DNA of 64,000 nt from positions 496,001 through 560,000 of the forward strand of contig JAGKQI010000034.1 in assembly GCA_018806915.1 (NCBI GenBank). Direction: 5' to 3'. Position numbers and translations under genes: made by a program. The notes under the pieces were generated by a model. It was given only the letters and a program-made list of their open reading frames with translations. It made no database searches and was not told the origin of the DNA. The stretch comes from Phytophthora colocasiae. Taxonomy: Eukaryota > Oomycota > Peronosporomycetes > Peronosporales > Peronosporaceae. The stretch's first letter is position 1. Every line of letters begins with the position of its first letter. Shown one piece after another: positions 42,201-52,153 of this stretch.

Positions 42201-43356
42201 CAGCCGAACCCTGAAAACGAACGAGCTGAACTACAATGTTGCAGAGAAAGAAGTGTTATCCCTCTTACGGATCCTGGATCTGTACTACACCATGTTGGTG
42301 GGTCGCCGGATCAAGGTCTTGACCCGGCATTCCACCCTTGCCTGGTTGTTCAAGTCAGCCGGTCTCCAAGGGCGCCTAGGTCAATGGTCTGCGCTCCTAT
42401 CCCCTTGGTCGCTTGAGATCACGAAATGTACGAAAGGGGAAGACGATATACTGGGGGCGATCGCAGCCAGCATGACGCCCAGAACGAGGGTCGACGACGC
42501 CCTGATCGCGATCGCACCCCTTAAGGAACCCAAGCGCCGGATCCAAGCCCCAGTGCCCACGGTGGGTCAAGATGAAGAGTTGTGGGTGTTAAGCTTTGAC
42601 GGATCAGCTCGGGTCAAACGAGGTGGGGGCGCGTTCAGCGCGATTGTGTGGAGACTACCTGGTTGGGAGATAACTGACGCTAGATCCGGTTACGCCGAAG
42701 GTCTCACAGTTAACGAGGCAGAATACAACGGGCTCCTCTTAGGGCTCGATATGCTCGCAGGTCGGGATCGTCGTCGCCTGGTAATCTGTGGTGACTCAAA
42801 TCTCGTGATCCGTCAAGTTCGTGGCGAGATCGATTGTAAGGCGCCAGGATTAACGATATTGAAACAGAGGACCCTAGATCGTCTGAAGGGATGGAGCAAT
42901 CACGAGCTGGTTCATGTGAAGAGAGACTGGAACGGGAGCGCAGACAGCCTAGCAAGTGCCGCTCTACAACGTCAAGGCGGGATCGAGGTTCGTAGCGAGG
43001 GAGATCAGCAGGATCTAGTCACCTTAAATCGACTAGACGAGATCCTGATCCCCAAGACTGAAGATCTCGTGGTCCGAGTGTCCGCGGTAACTACGCGAGC
43101 CGCTCGAATGAGGTCGGACGCCGCTGTCCTACAAGAAGAGTTGGTCCGAGAGATGAGGATCGATCGGATCAAGCGGGCGCAGGAATCGGGCGTACCTACC
43201 AACGGATCCGGGATCACTTCCACTGGAGAGGACTGTATCGGAGCGTGCAACGATACGTGGGGGAGTGCGTGGATTGTGAGACAGGAAAAGGTAGACCCAC
43301 TATCCAAGGCGAATCCCCAGGGAATTTGCAAGCGACTTACCCGTTCCAGATTATAG
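39178..43356 (+). CDS. pol: Pol polyprotein of Gypsy element: protease, RT, two RNase H domains
   Basis: Entered by -1 frameshift from gag; the frame itself is open from 39082. Aspartic protease DTGA at 39499 (ILLLDTGAEVSILD). A Pro/Thr/Glu-rich linker spans ~40100-40780. The reverse transcriptase covers ~40920-41790 with RLCIDYR, FGLKNAPQIYQRL and catalytic YIDD at 41476-41487. It carries an extra ~35-residue insert just before YIDD. The Ty3-type RNase H domain follows (VYASDWAISAALTQE, FASRTLKTNELNYNVAEKE). A second RNase H of archaeal/cellular type is at ~42580-42990 (LSFDGSARVKRGGGAF, NEAEYNGLLLGLD, CGDSNLVIRQV, WNGSADSLASAAL). The frame runs out at 43356, where integrase continues in another frame. 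Confidence 0.92.
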   Translation, partial: LGRSPVWKPVRAERSEYCIYAYVNKKSRDQDRENSDLRGNTCKLHSYTARIASLPRIDEFSRSGAEVALDLKEGESRGYWKYHAPGKWFRQAKISGKINHERAILLLDTGAEVSILDTAFARKVGCHFDTSQRQECVGIGDNVYTTEGRTRIKITLAGYLVYFFDIWIGDLSGQDAILGMDFMIPAGVRMDLAKGSMCLPNEVGIPLNGRKRLYGEKVRSVKLEGDLSIPVGESEEIASRVKLSATEKLWVTRGDRWVPTVVEGPGRTRYLAITNLSEKILRLDHRLHVGMVLDQEKVPRYPGFVSVGSRRYMEWQNLALEATVDARSVPKTPVEAPLPAVERPTYATPRSILRRGGTTKNDLDPASTSTSEPRSPTRSTDVAEVKVAFLKPQPDPTETLPLTISPNRAPSGEAGGGETNESLSDQAPVRTDRTGEEKTGVNTENPNFKIEIKPTSDADAISTVEDTPILTAKDDKLQDPSTNEPDPTSPDGIENADQTHLHEGGDFAAEDLADNLAVVPEIQMSTTEEVRIEDLQVGSPVSATPKEIEKLRQIIWKKRHLLIGKGNALPPAAQGVICDIDVGDARPIAQRVRKVAPQFREKVSDLIKGLLAAKIIRPSTSPWASPIVVIIKKNGVDIRLCIDYRLVNSLTRLMIYPMPLINDLLEDLDKVLWYCSLDMASGFWVVSMTDRARAISAFITPFGLFEWNRMPFGLKNAPQIYQRLVDNALYGFLKISQSGDAEGSADVFESGIPEDPGRPSVLGRRSYIDDILITAGSWGQMCDRVEDLLEACDKWNLSISVTKSFWGMDKVEYLGHKVSIDGLEANPKDLKSLTDLPFPGSLRSMQSFLGSLNYYSRFIEDYAIYASVLYELREVEFAELRRRPDLRKIMDRTNPISHDPTKTESDRDGSRGISGQGGGSAPGPDLGATCSSRSSEIKVATELKTEDERWSRAHGAFTALKAKIASTPVLRHFDTAKVPVVIVYASDWAISAALTQEHDQVYHPVAFASRTLKTNELNYNVAEKEVLSLLRILDLYYTMLVGRRIKVLTRHSTLAWLFKSAGLQGRLGQWSALLSPWSLEITKCTKGEDDILGAIAASMTPRTRVDDALIAIAPLKEPKRRIQAPVPTVGQDEELWVLSFDGSARVKRGGGAFSAIVWRLPGWEITDARSGYAEGLTVNEAEYNGLLLGLDMLAGRDRRRLVICGDSNLVIRQVRGEIDCKAPGLTILKQRTLDRLKGWSNHELVHVKRDWNGSADSLASAALQRQGGIEVRSEGDQQDLVTLNRLDEILIPKTEDLVVRVSAVTTRAARMRSDAAVLQEELVREMRIDRIKRAQESGVPTNGSGITSTGEDCIGACNDTWGSAWIVRQEKVDPLSKANPQGICKRLTRSRL

Positions 43357-44408
43357 CAATGGACCATATACCGTCCTTGCCCAGATCCGATAAGGGCAAC
43401 ACCGAGTTGCTGATCTGGGTCGATCTGTTCTCGGGATATGTGATTGCCAAGGCCAGTTCCTCTCGATCCGCCCAGACGATCGCGGAATCTTATGAGGAGT
43501 GCGTGTTCCGAAGATTTGGTGCCAGCGAGATCATCCGACACGATCGGGGTTTCATGTCCGACTTCTTCCGATCCTTCAACAGGATATTGGGGCAACGGCA
43601 GCGAGCGACGATGGCATATCGCCCCCAAGCCAATGGAACAGCAGAACGAATGGTACAGACGGCAACGAGGGCGATCAAGATGTATGTCCAGGATCTTGAT
43701 CAGAAGGACTGGGATGAATACGCTGAGCGGTTAACGTTCGCGATCAACACCGCCCACGACCGGATCCGGGGAGATACCCCTCATTATCTGGTACACGGGT
43801 GGGATCCGAGATCGACGTTGAAGGCTACGATACCAGTTGGGTCCACCAGGCATCACGATCGTGATCCTCGTCGATGGCGATATAGGGTCCAAAGATACTA
43901 TCAGCAGTCGCGGGAACAGGTCAATGTCCGTTTGCGGGAAGCGATCGCTAATCGGGCGGATCGGCATAACGAAGAGATCGACCCCCACGGGATCGAGGTT
44001 GGGTCCCGTGTCTGGTTATACCTCGATCGCGTGAGGGAAGGTTACGCACGTAAATTGGCACATTTATGGCATGGTCCGTTCCGAGTAGCAGAAAAGATCA
44101 ATGAGTTCACGATCAAGCTGGAAATTGCGGGATCCGGGTATCACATATTCCCGATAGTCCATGTCTTGAAGCTGAAACCGGTGCGGAACTTTCCCGACCG
44201 ACCCCGAGTCGAGCTGACCGTGAACGAGGCCGATCGCCTAGATTTCGACGAAACCTTGCTCCCGGAGGATAGTTGGACCCCAGATCTGGATGCCGACGAG
44301 TACGAAGTTGAGCGGATTTCCGACATGCGATGCGGAAAGCGGACTCGCTACGGCAGGATTTACCGAGAGTTCCTGGTACACTGGGTCGGATATGATGATC
44401 CGACTTAA
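43191..44408 (+). pseudogene. Integrase with chromodomain, out of frame with pol and truncated
   Basis: In the frame one step from pol. Zinc finger HHCC: RDHFHW and GECVDC. The catalytic core has Asp in IIAMDHIPSL, Asp in IIRHDRGFMSDF and Glu in YRPQANGTAERMVQ. The GPY/F module is present (LAHLWHGPFRVAEKI). A C-terminal chromodomain starts DEYEVERISDM...REFLVHWVGYDDPT and is cut by TAA at 44406-44408. The same frame continues with chromodomain-like sequence (VDEADLNCGAILSTFLRD) to a later stop, so the TAA is probably a mutation. Upstream, the N-terminal finger is shortened where the frame changes (~43170-43190), consistent with a deletion. A second natural frameshift cannot be excluded but no slippery site is evident. 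Confidence 0.85.
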
Positions 44409-45465
44409 GTCGATGAGGCGGACCTCAATTGCGGAGCTATACTGAGCACGTTCTTGCGAGACCACGCGAACCGAAACCGATTCGGCGTGATGCAGTCACA
44501 TGAAGAGGTGTAGGTGGACGGCAGGTGAAGAAACCGGGTTGCTTCACCGTGACCGACGAAGCTGGTCCGGAGTAAAATCTGGATCAGGATGAGAAATTTA
44601 TATTTGTGTATATGCATGTGAAACAGGGCGGTCGACGCCAGTGGAAGGTGATCCTGGGCGCTCTGGTGAAGATGATGGAGGGTCACGACTTGGAGGCGAT
44701 GGGTACAGGCTATTCTCGAATGGTGACTATGGTAGATATTTGAATTACGTGGGTTATTATCAAGGACTGGGGACTGATGAAGGATGCGATACCCAAAACG
44801 AAGATCGAGTGTGGGCCTGGTCGTATTGCGCGAATTGCCTCAGAAGCAGGCCAGCAATGAGTATTGGACTTATTTTACTGCCAACAGTAAGTGGTGCTTG
44901 AACTTAGATAGAGCTTACACTTCGATATCGCGGAACATTGGAGGTGATCATGCTGGGTGTATCGAGATCGGCAGTGAGGGCTGGATATGACAATACCGAG
45001 TGCAAGTTTGGCTCAATTACGCGAAACACCGAGTCGTTATTGCTTATTTACGATCGTTTGTTCAAGAACAAGTTCGTTTCAAGCTTATCACAGGTGATGT
45101 GTCGAGATGACGTACCAGCTGCACCTGATCACGCCCAACATTACATTACCGACGTTTTGTACCCATTTGAAGTTGATACGATGGGACGTACTATATTACG
45201 ACCTCAATCACGTCGAACGTCGCCGAATTTCTTTGAGTATGGGGCACCAACAAGGTAGCTGTGCCGGGAGCGCCGGTGTATTATCACTTTTCCTGCGGGA
45301 ACAACAAGACAATAGGACATTGCTCGATTACAGATTACGTTGTAGTCCACCCGGACTGAATGGGGTTTTCGTCACGGTTCACTGCATACGTCAATACCAG
45401 TCGTTTCTAACGCAGCGAGTTCGAAGTGAATCCCCGTGTTATACAACTTGCGAACTGGGGGCGGA
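44409..45465 (+). other. 1.06-kb region between integrase and 3' LTR with fragmentary open frames
   Basis: After the remnant of the chromodomain frame (to ~44513), coding-looking pieces appear in all three plus frames: ~44690-44900 (GYRLFSNGDYGRYLNYVGYY), ~44850-44990 (NEYWTYFTANSKWCLNL) and ~44990-45258 (LLLIYDRLFKNKF). They are Tyr/Asn-rich and not shared with gag or pol. This may be a decayed extra gene between pol and LTR; no envelope features (signal peptide, membrane anchor) are seen. It ends in GGGGGCGGA, the polypurine tract, directly before the LTR. Confidence 0.45.
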
Positions 45466-47188
45466 TGTGGTAAAGCACATCTCGATTTTTCGTACTTACT
45501 CGAGAAATACATGGGATTAGTATGGTGGACCGATGGCTGCTTCCGATCGCTTTGGACGACGCTAGTTCAGTGAGATTTTGCTTGATCCAGTGCTGTAAAC
45601 CCATGATCACTGCAGATATGGGTGGATATTTCTCGATCACGCTTCGAGTGTATACTGTATACTCAGTCCAAGCCAAAGTGTGATCTGCTGATTATCACCG
45701 TCGATAGATATTCTTGAGGTCGAAAGACTGTGATCCTCGATGGAGAGGTACACGTGACACCCCAGGAGTGAAGATCACCGAGGATCCAGTCGATTCGGCA
45801 GTCATGAGGAGGAGACCAACTAGGATTGCTGACGATCTTGAGTTTAAGTGTGATCCACGGAGGCAGTCATGTTTAAGCGATAGGCTGTGGGGTGGAGTTC
45901 ACGTCAGTGAAGATCATCAGCTCGAACTAAGTGTAATTAGCCGACGCGATGTGAAGATCGGCGAAGATTGACTGAGAATGGTGAACGGAGACCGGTGATC
46001 TTACATTATGCCTCTAAGAGCAAGGATCGATGCTCGCTAACTGTGGCACGGGTTCGCGAGCGGATATCACGGTTAATCAAGTGTAATCGGTGGCAGTGGA
46101 GTGGTGATTGACAATAATCAAGTCATATCGAGTGGCAAGAAGGAAGGAGCAAGGGTGTTGCCACGTGATCGGCTTTGGCATGGTCCTAGGTGGATACGAT
46201 CTTGACTCACGGTCCAGCCCGGCGCTCGCGACCCTCCCATTGGCCTGATCCTGATTCCCTGGAGGACGACCAAGCGGGATCACGCGCGATCAAGTCCCGA
46301 TCAGGCAGCGATCAAGTCCCGATCAAGTGCGAGATCAAGTCCCGATTAAGTGCGAGATCAAGTCCCGGTTAAGTACGAGATCAAGCTTCGGTTAAGTACG
46401 AGATCGAGCTTCGGTTAAGTACGAGATCAAGCTTCGGTTAAGTACGGAATCGGCTCAAGATCAGGGTTAGGGGAACCAAGCTAGGGATCAGCTATGTAGC
46501 CAGTGTCATGTGATCGTAGGATAGTAAATCAGGATGGGATTAGTAGGCATAGGAATAACCATAAACAGACTCGAATTTGCCCTGAACCACTCAAGTGTCT
46601 TCGCTACGCCTGGAACCGGGAACTACATTGGCCCTACAAGCGTCAGGAAGGTAAGGATACGTGACCTAGTATAGCGGTTAAGTCTGGATAATATATTGGC
46701 CAGCTTTGCCCTATCTAGCGAACTATCCTTTAAGTGCATACATCGGATCGGAAGGAATTGGTTGTTTAGCCTAAGGATCCCGTCGAATCTCGCCCCCTCA
46801 AGACCCCCGCTATCGGAAGCGGAAAACAACGAAAGGAAGGGACTGAATCCCGAACATTGGACTATTGGAAGACCTGGATCAAGAACCAGGCCCCCGGATC
46901 AAGGCTCGAGAACTCGCCTACGACCGGGATCAAGTACCCCGAGGTGGAGTGAAGAACTTCCACGCCGCCTCAAACCCCTGCGTCACCCAAGACCTTCTTC
47001 TCGTCCCAAGACATCTTCAGAAGTTACCTGGAAGAGCGTAACCCGCCTACCGACGGGTACACAAGGTGAACACTACACGCAACAAGATCACGGATCATCG
47101 GGGGACCCCCTCCGTTAGTCGGTGTCTGGGCGCAAGTGGCGATCGCGATCGGCCTCAACCAGATTTTGGCCAGATCCGCTCCACCACA
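45466..47188 (+). repeat. 3' LTR of Gypsy element (LTR type A, 1723 bp)
   Basis: Matches the 5' LTR nearly base for base, with about six instead of three 23-bp VNTR units and isolated one-base differences (e.g. one extra G near 45807). Directly followed by TAAA and the piggyBac-like coding sequence. Confidence 0.93.
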
Positions 47189-47575
47189 TAAACCGGTCGG
47201 TTATCCCACCGCTTGGTGGCCATCATACCCGTCACCACACTAGATTGGAAGAATGCGTATGTTCCGCGATCGATGTTATCGGGGCGTGATTGTTCCTTCT
47301 TCTTCTTGCCGGCTTTCGTCCTGGGTATCAGGTCTTGAGGCAAACCCAACCGCCCCGTCATCACAGTTCCGACAGTGTAATACCCCATGGTCAGCATCTC
47401 CATGGCCAACGGTACTGATGTGTAGAACCGATCTGTGACTATTAGACGCATCTCGCGAAAAGGTCGTTCTCCAAAAGCGGCCCGGAGGTTACGAACAACT
47501 GCCACGGGTCCAGTTTTCTCATCTCGCAATGCATGTCCGTTCACAGTGCCTGACTTGCCCAAGTAAACTTCAAAT
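47189..47575 (-). pseudogene. piggyBac-like transposase, catalytic part (copy 1)
   Basis: Minus-strand exon beginning after an acceptor at 47576-47581 (ATACAG). It reads FEVYLGKSGTVNGHALRDEK, VTDRFYTSVPLAMEMLTMGY, YTVGTVMTGRLGLPQ, KRWDNRPVY, which is the DDE_Tnp_1_7 (piggyBac) domain with the conserved Asp before RFYTS. It stops at the Gypsy insertion, and its codon phase continues exactly into 35200. Upstream exons are not found before the inverted LTR at 48020, so the N-terminal half is missing. Confidence 0.85.
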
Positions 47576-48019
47576 CTGTATTATACACGATATCGGAATT
47601 ACAATACCAGTATTAGACACGATAAATAACTTAGACAAATAAAAAAAAACTGCGCGTCCGAAGACACGCAAGGTTACGTACTGTAATGGATCTACCTAGA
47701 CCTATTAGGTGGCGTACACGTGCGCTTACGTGTATGAGGAAGCGTGCAATTAGAATAGACTTAATTTAAGTATACTTATTTAAATAAGTATAATTAAATC
47801 AAATATAACTAAATTAAACTGCAAATTACCGTAAAATGAGAACTGTTATTGAATTTGGCATAAGCCCTCCTAAAACTGTTTGTTATCTATTTCTAAAGGG
47901 TCTGCCAACGTGTGGTTGGCAGAAACTCTGCTCAGTGATTGGTAGAAATCCGTTACTTTCTACCAATAATATGCACAAATGCACACGAACCATCCAATAA
48001 TGTGGTTCGCCCATGTATC
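47576..48019. other. AT-rich spacer (intron and unknown) upstream of piggyBac fragment
   Basis: 444 bp. The first ~60 bp on the minus strand are intron. Further on are a perfect palindrome near 47769-47790 (ATACTTATTT / AAATAAGTAT) and a run of 8-9 A at 47641. No coding content is recognised. It is repeated almost exactly at 51710-52153. Confidence 0.6.
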
Positions 48020-49461
48020 TGTGGTGGAGCGGATCTGGCCAAAATCTGGTTGAGGCCGATCGCGATCGCCACTTGCGCCCAGACACCGACTAACGGAGGG
48101 GGTCCCCCGATGATCCGTGATCTTGTTGCGTGTAGTGTTCACCTTGTGTACCCGTCGGTAGGCGGGTTACGCTCTTCCAGGTAACTTCTGAAGATGTCTT
48201 GGGACGAGAAGAAGGTCTTGGGTGACGCAGGGGTTTGAGGCGGCGTGGAAGTTCTTCACTCCACCTCGGGGTACTTGATCCCGGTCGTAGGCGAGTTCTC
48301 GAGCCTTGATCCGGGTGCCTGGTTCTTGATCCAGGTCTTCCAATAGTCCAATGTTCGGGATTCAGTCCCTTCCTTTCGTTGTTTTCCGCTTCCGATAGCG
48401 GGGGTCTTGAGGGGGCGAGATTCGACGGGATCCTTAGGCTAAACAACCAATTCCTTCCGATCCGATGTATGCACTTAAAGGATAGTTCGCTAGATAGGGC
48501 AAAGCTGGCCAATATATTATCCAGACTTAACCGCTATACTAGGTCACGTATCCTTACCTTCCTGACGCTTGTAGGGCCAATGTAGTTCCCGGTTCCAGGC
48601 GTAGCGAAGACACTTGAGTGGTTCAGGGCAAATTCGAGTCTGTTTATGGTTATTCCTATGCCTACTAATCCCATCCTGATTTACTATCCTACGATCACAT
48701 GACACTGGCTACATAGCTGATCCCTAGCTTGGTTCCCCTAACCCTGATCTTGAGCCGATTCCGTACTTAACCGAAGCTTGATCTCGCACTTAACCGAAGC
48801 TTGATCTCGTACTTAACCGAAGCTTGATCTCGCACTTAACCGAAGCTTGATCTCGCACTTAACCGAAGCTTGATCTCGCACTTAACCGAAGCTTGATCTC
48901 GCACTTAACCGAAGCTTGATCTCGCACTTAACCGAAGCTTGATCGCTGCCTGATCCCGCTTGGTGATCCTTCAAAGAATCCGGATCAGGCCACAAGAAGA
49001 GTCTGCGTCGCGCCTGGGGTTGACCTTGATCCGGAGCTGATCTCGTACTTATACGGGAGAGGATCATTGCGCGATCTTGCGTGATCTCGCTTCGTCGCCG
49101 CCCGGGGAAGTTGGATCGTGCTGTTAGAGGCTTCGGGGCGCCAGGGTAAGCTGATCATGCTCGCTTGGGGACCCGTCATCGTTGATCGCGCGAGAACATC
49201 CTTGATTTCCCCATTCTTCCTCCGGCAGGATTCGGATCACCCACGAACACCACGGCAGGATTCGGATCACCCACGAACACCGCTCCACCTGCTTCTTCGC
49301 CGGTGTCTCCGTTGCCTGTTCCCGGCGGGACCCATCGTACCTTCGTCTGATTCGACCCAGATCTGGCGATCACAGGTCCCCCCTGTCGCTCGTTCCGACT
49401 CTATTCGGGTTCGTGGCTGACATCGCCTCTCCGGGAAAATTTTTTCGTCCGCTTCACCACA
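48020..49461 (-). repeat. LTR type B, inverted (copy 1)
   Basis: On the minus strand it starts TGTGGTGAAGCGG at 49461 and ends CTCCACCACA at 48020, 1442 bp. Its 3' half (from about GGCCTGATCC on) matches the Gypsy LTR, while its 5' half is a different sequence. It carries about eight 23-bp VNTR units at ~48775-48945 and lacks the 198-bp segment seen in the array LTRs. Confidence 0.88.
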
Positions 49462-49884
49462 ATAGCATCTCCGGTTCCCGATCGCAGATGAGCGATTTCG
49501 GCGTTCAGCCGCAAAATCTCCTCCGCTTGGTCGTCCCGGAAGCGCTCCATATCCTCCATGTCGGATCGCAACCGGCGAACGGTGTCGTCCAGGTGGTCCC
49601 GATCGCGACTCAAGGTCTCGCGTATCCGTTGGCTATGGGCCAGCCTCGCTTGCAAGGTGACCAGCTCAGGGTTTACCCCGGGGGTTGAGAAGCGGGAGGC
49701 CGTGGATCGGGCGGATCGGATCGAGTGCTCGCTCGAGGGCGTTCTCGGCGTCAAGGGGGGCGAGGAAGGCGGATCGGACATTTCGAGAGAGTGGTGGCGC
49801 TTGAACGACTTGTGTTCCAGGTGGTGAATGTGGAAATAAACCCAAAGTGAGCTGCGGCAGCTCAACTTACGTGCTGGGGGCGGA
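49462..49884 (-). other. Spacer with fragment of a coiled-coil gag-like frame (copy 1)
   Basis: 423 bp between an inverted and a direct type-B LTR. The minus strand from ~49778 encodes MSDPPSSPPLTPRTPSSEHS, then a coiled-coil (RETLSRDRDHLDDTVRRLRS, FRDDQAEEILRLNAEIAHL) and runs into the inverted LTR. It resembles the start of a retrotransposon Gag but not the gag of 36854. On the plus strand the end GGGGGCGGA looks like a polypurine tract before the direct LTR. Copy 2 is at 53581-53987. Confidence 0.6.
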
Positions 49885-51323
49885 TGTGGTGAAGCGGACG
49901 AAAAAAATTTTTCCCGGAGAGGCGATGTCAGCCAAGAACCCGAATAGAGTCGGAACGAGCGACAGGGGGGACCTGTGATCGCCAGATCTGGGTCGAATCA
50001 GACGAAGGTACGATGGGTCCCGCCGGGAACAGGCAACGGAGACACCGGCGAAGAAGCAGGTGGAGCGGTGTTCGTGGGTGATTCGAATCCTGCCGTGGTG
50101 TTCGTGGGTGATCCGAATCCTGCCGGAGGAAGAATGGAAATCAAGGATGTTCTCGCGCGATCAACGATGACGGGGCCCCAAGCGAGCATGATCAGCTTAC
50201 CCTGGCGCCCCGAAGCCTCTAACAGCACGATCCAACTTCCCCGAGCGGCGACAAAGCGAGATCACGCAAGATCGCGCAATGATCCTCTCCCGTATAAGTG
50301 CGAGATCAGCTCCGGATCAAGGTCAACCCCAGGCGCGACGCAGACTCTTCTTGTGGCCTGATCCGGATTCTTTGAAGGATCACCACGCGGGATCAGGCAG
50401 TGATCAAGTCCCGATTAAGTACGAGATCAAGCTCCGGTTAAGTGCGAGATCAAGCTTCGGTTAAGTGCGAGATCAAGCTTCGGTTAAGTGCGAGATCAAG
50501 CTTCGGTTAAGTGCGAGATCAAGCTTCGGTTAAGTACGAGATCGAGCTTCGGTTAAGTACGAGATCAAGCTTCGGTTAAGTACGGAATCGGCTCAAGATC
50601 AGGGTTAGGGGAACCAAGCTAGGGATCAGCTATGTAGCCAGTGTCATGTGATCGTAGGATAGTAAATCAGGATGGGATTAGTAGGCATAGGAATAACCAT
50701 AAACAGACTCGAATTTGCCCTGAACCACTCAAGTGTCTTCGCTACGCCTGGAACCGGGAACTACATTGGCCCTACAAGCGTCAGGAAGGTAAGGATACGT
50801 GACCTAGTATAGCGGTTAAGTCTGGATAATATATTGGCCAGCTTTGCCCTATCTAGCGAACTATCCTTTAAGTGCATACATCGGATCGGAAGGAATTGGT
50901 TGTTTAGCCTAAGGATCCCGTCGAATCTCGCCCTCAAGACCCCGCTATCGGAAGCGGAAAACAACGAAAGGAAGGGACTGAATCCCGAACATTGGACTAT
51001 TGGAAGACCTGGATCAAGAACCAGGCCCCCGGATCAAGGCTCGAGAACTCGCCTACGACCGGGATCAAGTACCCCGAGGTGGAGTGAAGAACTTCCACGC
51101 CGCCTCAAACCCCTGCGTCACCCAAGACCTTCTTCTCGTCCCAAGACATCTTCAGAAGTTACCTGGAAGAGCGTAACCCGCCTACCGACGGGTACACAAG
51201 GTGAACACTACACGCAACAAGATCACGGATCATCGGGGGACCCCCTCCGTTAGTCGGTGTCTGGGCGCAAGTGGCGATCGCGATCGGCCTCAACCAGATT
51301 TTGGCCAGATCCGCTCCACCACA
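49885..51323 (+). repeat. LTR type B/A hybrid, direct
   Basis: Starts TGTGGTGAAGCGG (type B) but ends ACCACA followed by TAAACCGG, exactly as the Gypsy 3' LTR does, and lacks the 198-bp segment. 1439 bp. This is the expected product of recombination between a type-B LTR and the Gypsy 3' LTR. Confidence 0.85.
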
Positions 51324-51709
51324 TAAACCGGTCGGTTATCCCACCGCTTGGTGGCCATCATACCCGTCACCACACTAGATTGGAAGAATGCGTATGTTCC
51401 GCGATCGATGTTATCGGGGCGTGATTGTTCCTTCTTCTTCTTGCCGGCTTTCGTCCTGGGTATCAGGTCTTGAGGCAAACCCAACCGCCCCGTCATCACA
51501 GTTCCGACAGTGTAATACCCTATGGTCAGCATCTCCATGGCCAACGGTACTGATGTGTAGAACCGATCTGTGACTATTAGACGCATCTCGCGAAAAGGTC
51601 GTTCTCAAAAGCGGCCCGGAGGTTACGAACAACTGCCACGGGTCCAGTTTTCTCATCTCGCAATGCATGTCCGTTCACAGTGCCTGACTTGCCCAAGTAA
51701 ACTTCAAAT
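51324..51709 (-). pseudogene. piggyBac-like transposase, catalytic part (copy 2)
   Basis: Nearly identical duplicate of 47189-47575, including the truncation at TAAACCGG next to an LTR end. A one-base loss near 51606 (CTCAAAA for CTCCAAAA) shifts its frame. It is part of a duplicated ~4.1-kb block and so arose after the Gypsy insertion. Confidence 0.85.
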
Positions 51710-52153
51710 CTGTATTATACACGATATCGGAATTACAATACCAGTATTAGACACGATAAATAACTTAGACAAATAAAAAAAAACTGCGCGTCCGAAGACA
51801 CGCAAGGTTACGTACTGTAATGGATCTACCTAGACCTATTAGGTGGCGTACACGTGCGCTTACGTGTATGAGGAAGCGTGCAATTAGAATAGACTTAATT
51901 TAAGTATACTTATTTAAATAAGTATAATTAAATCAAATATAACTAAATTAAACTGCAAATTACCGTAAAATGAGAACTGTTATTGAATTTGGCATAAGCC
52001 CTCCTAAAACTGTTTGTTATCTATTTCTAAAGGGTCTGCCAACGTGTGGTTGGCAGAAACTCTGCTCAGTGATTGGTAGAAATCCGTTACTTTCTACCAA
52101 TAATATGCACAAATGCACACGAACCATCCAATAATGTGGTTCGCCCATGTATC
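51710..52153. repeat. Copy 2 of AT-rich spacer
   Basis: Near-identical duplicate of 47576-48019, with the same A-run and palindrome. Nothing else is recognised. Confidence 0.75.

Larger units (their letters stand above)
35201..47188 (+). mobile_element. Ty3/Gypsy LTR retrotransposon (chromodomain type), near full length
   Basis: 11,988 bp with direct LTRs 35201-36853 and 45466-47188, each starting TGTGGT and ending ACCACA. It is flanked by TAAA at 35197-35200 and 47189-47192, the target duplication, and lies inside a piggyBac-like gene. Coding order is gag, protease, RT, RNase H, second RNase H, integrase, chromodomain: the Ty3/Gypsy order. A GGGGGCGGA polypurine tract precedes the 3' LTR. 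gag and pol are joined by a -1 frameshift signal. This copy is disabled by a frame break before integrase and a stop in the chromodomain. LTRs are nearly identical apart from a 23-bp VNTR, so insertion is recent. Confidence 0.95.

Noticed and set aside
43300..43360. Second programmed frameshift between pol and integrase
   Set aside because: No slippery heptamer with a downstream stem was seen, and the integrase zinc finger looks shortened, so deletion is simpler.
44514..45465. Retroviral-type envelope gene
   Set aside because: No signal peptide, membrane anchor or cleavage-site pattern; frames are broken and the composition is unlike envelope proteins.
48775..48945. CRISPR-like array of 23-bp repeats
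   Set aside because: Units are directly contiguous without spacers and lie within LTRs of a eukaryotic genome; a minisatellite.
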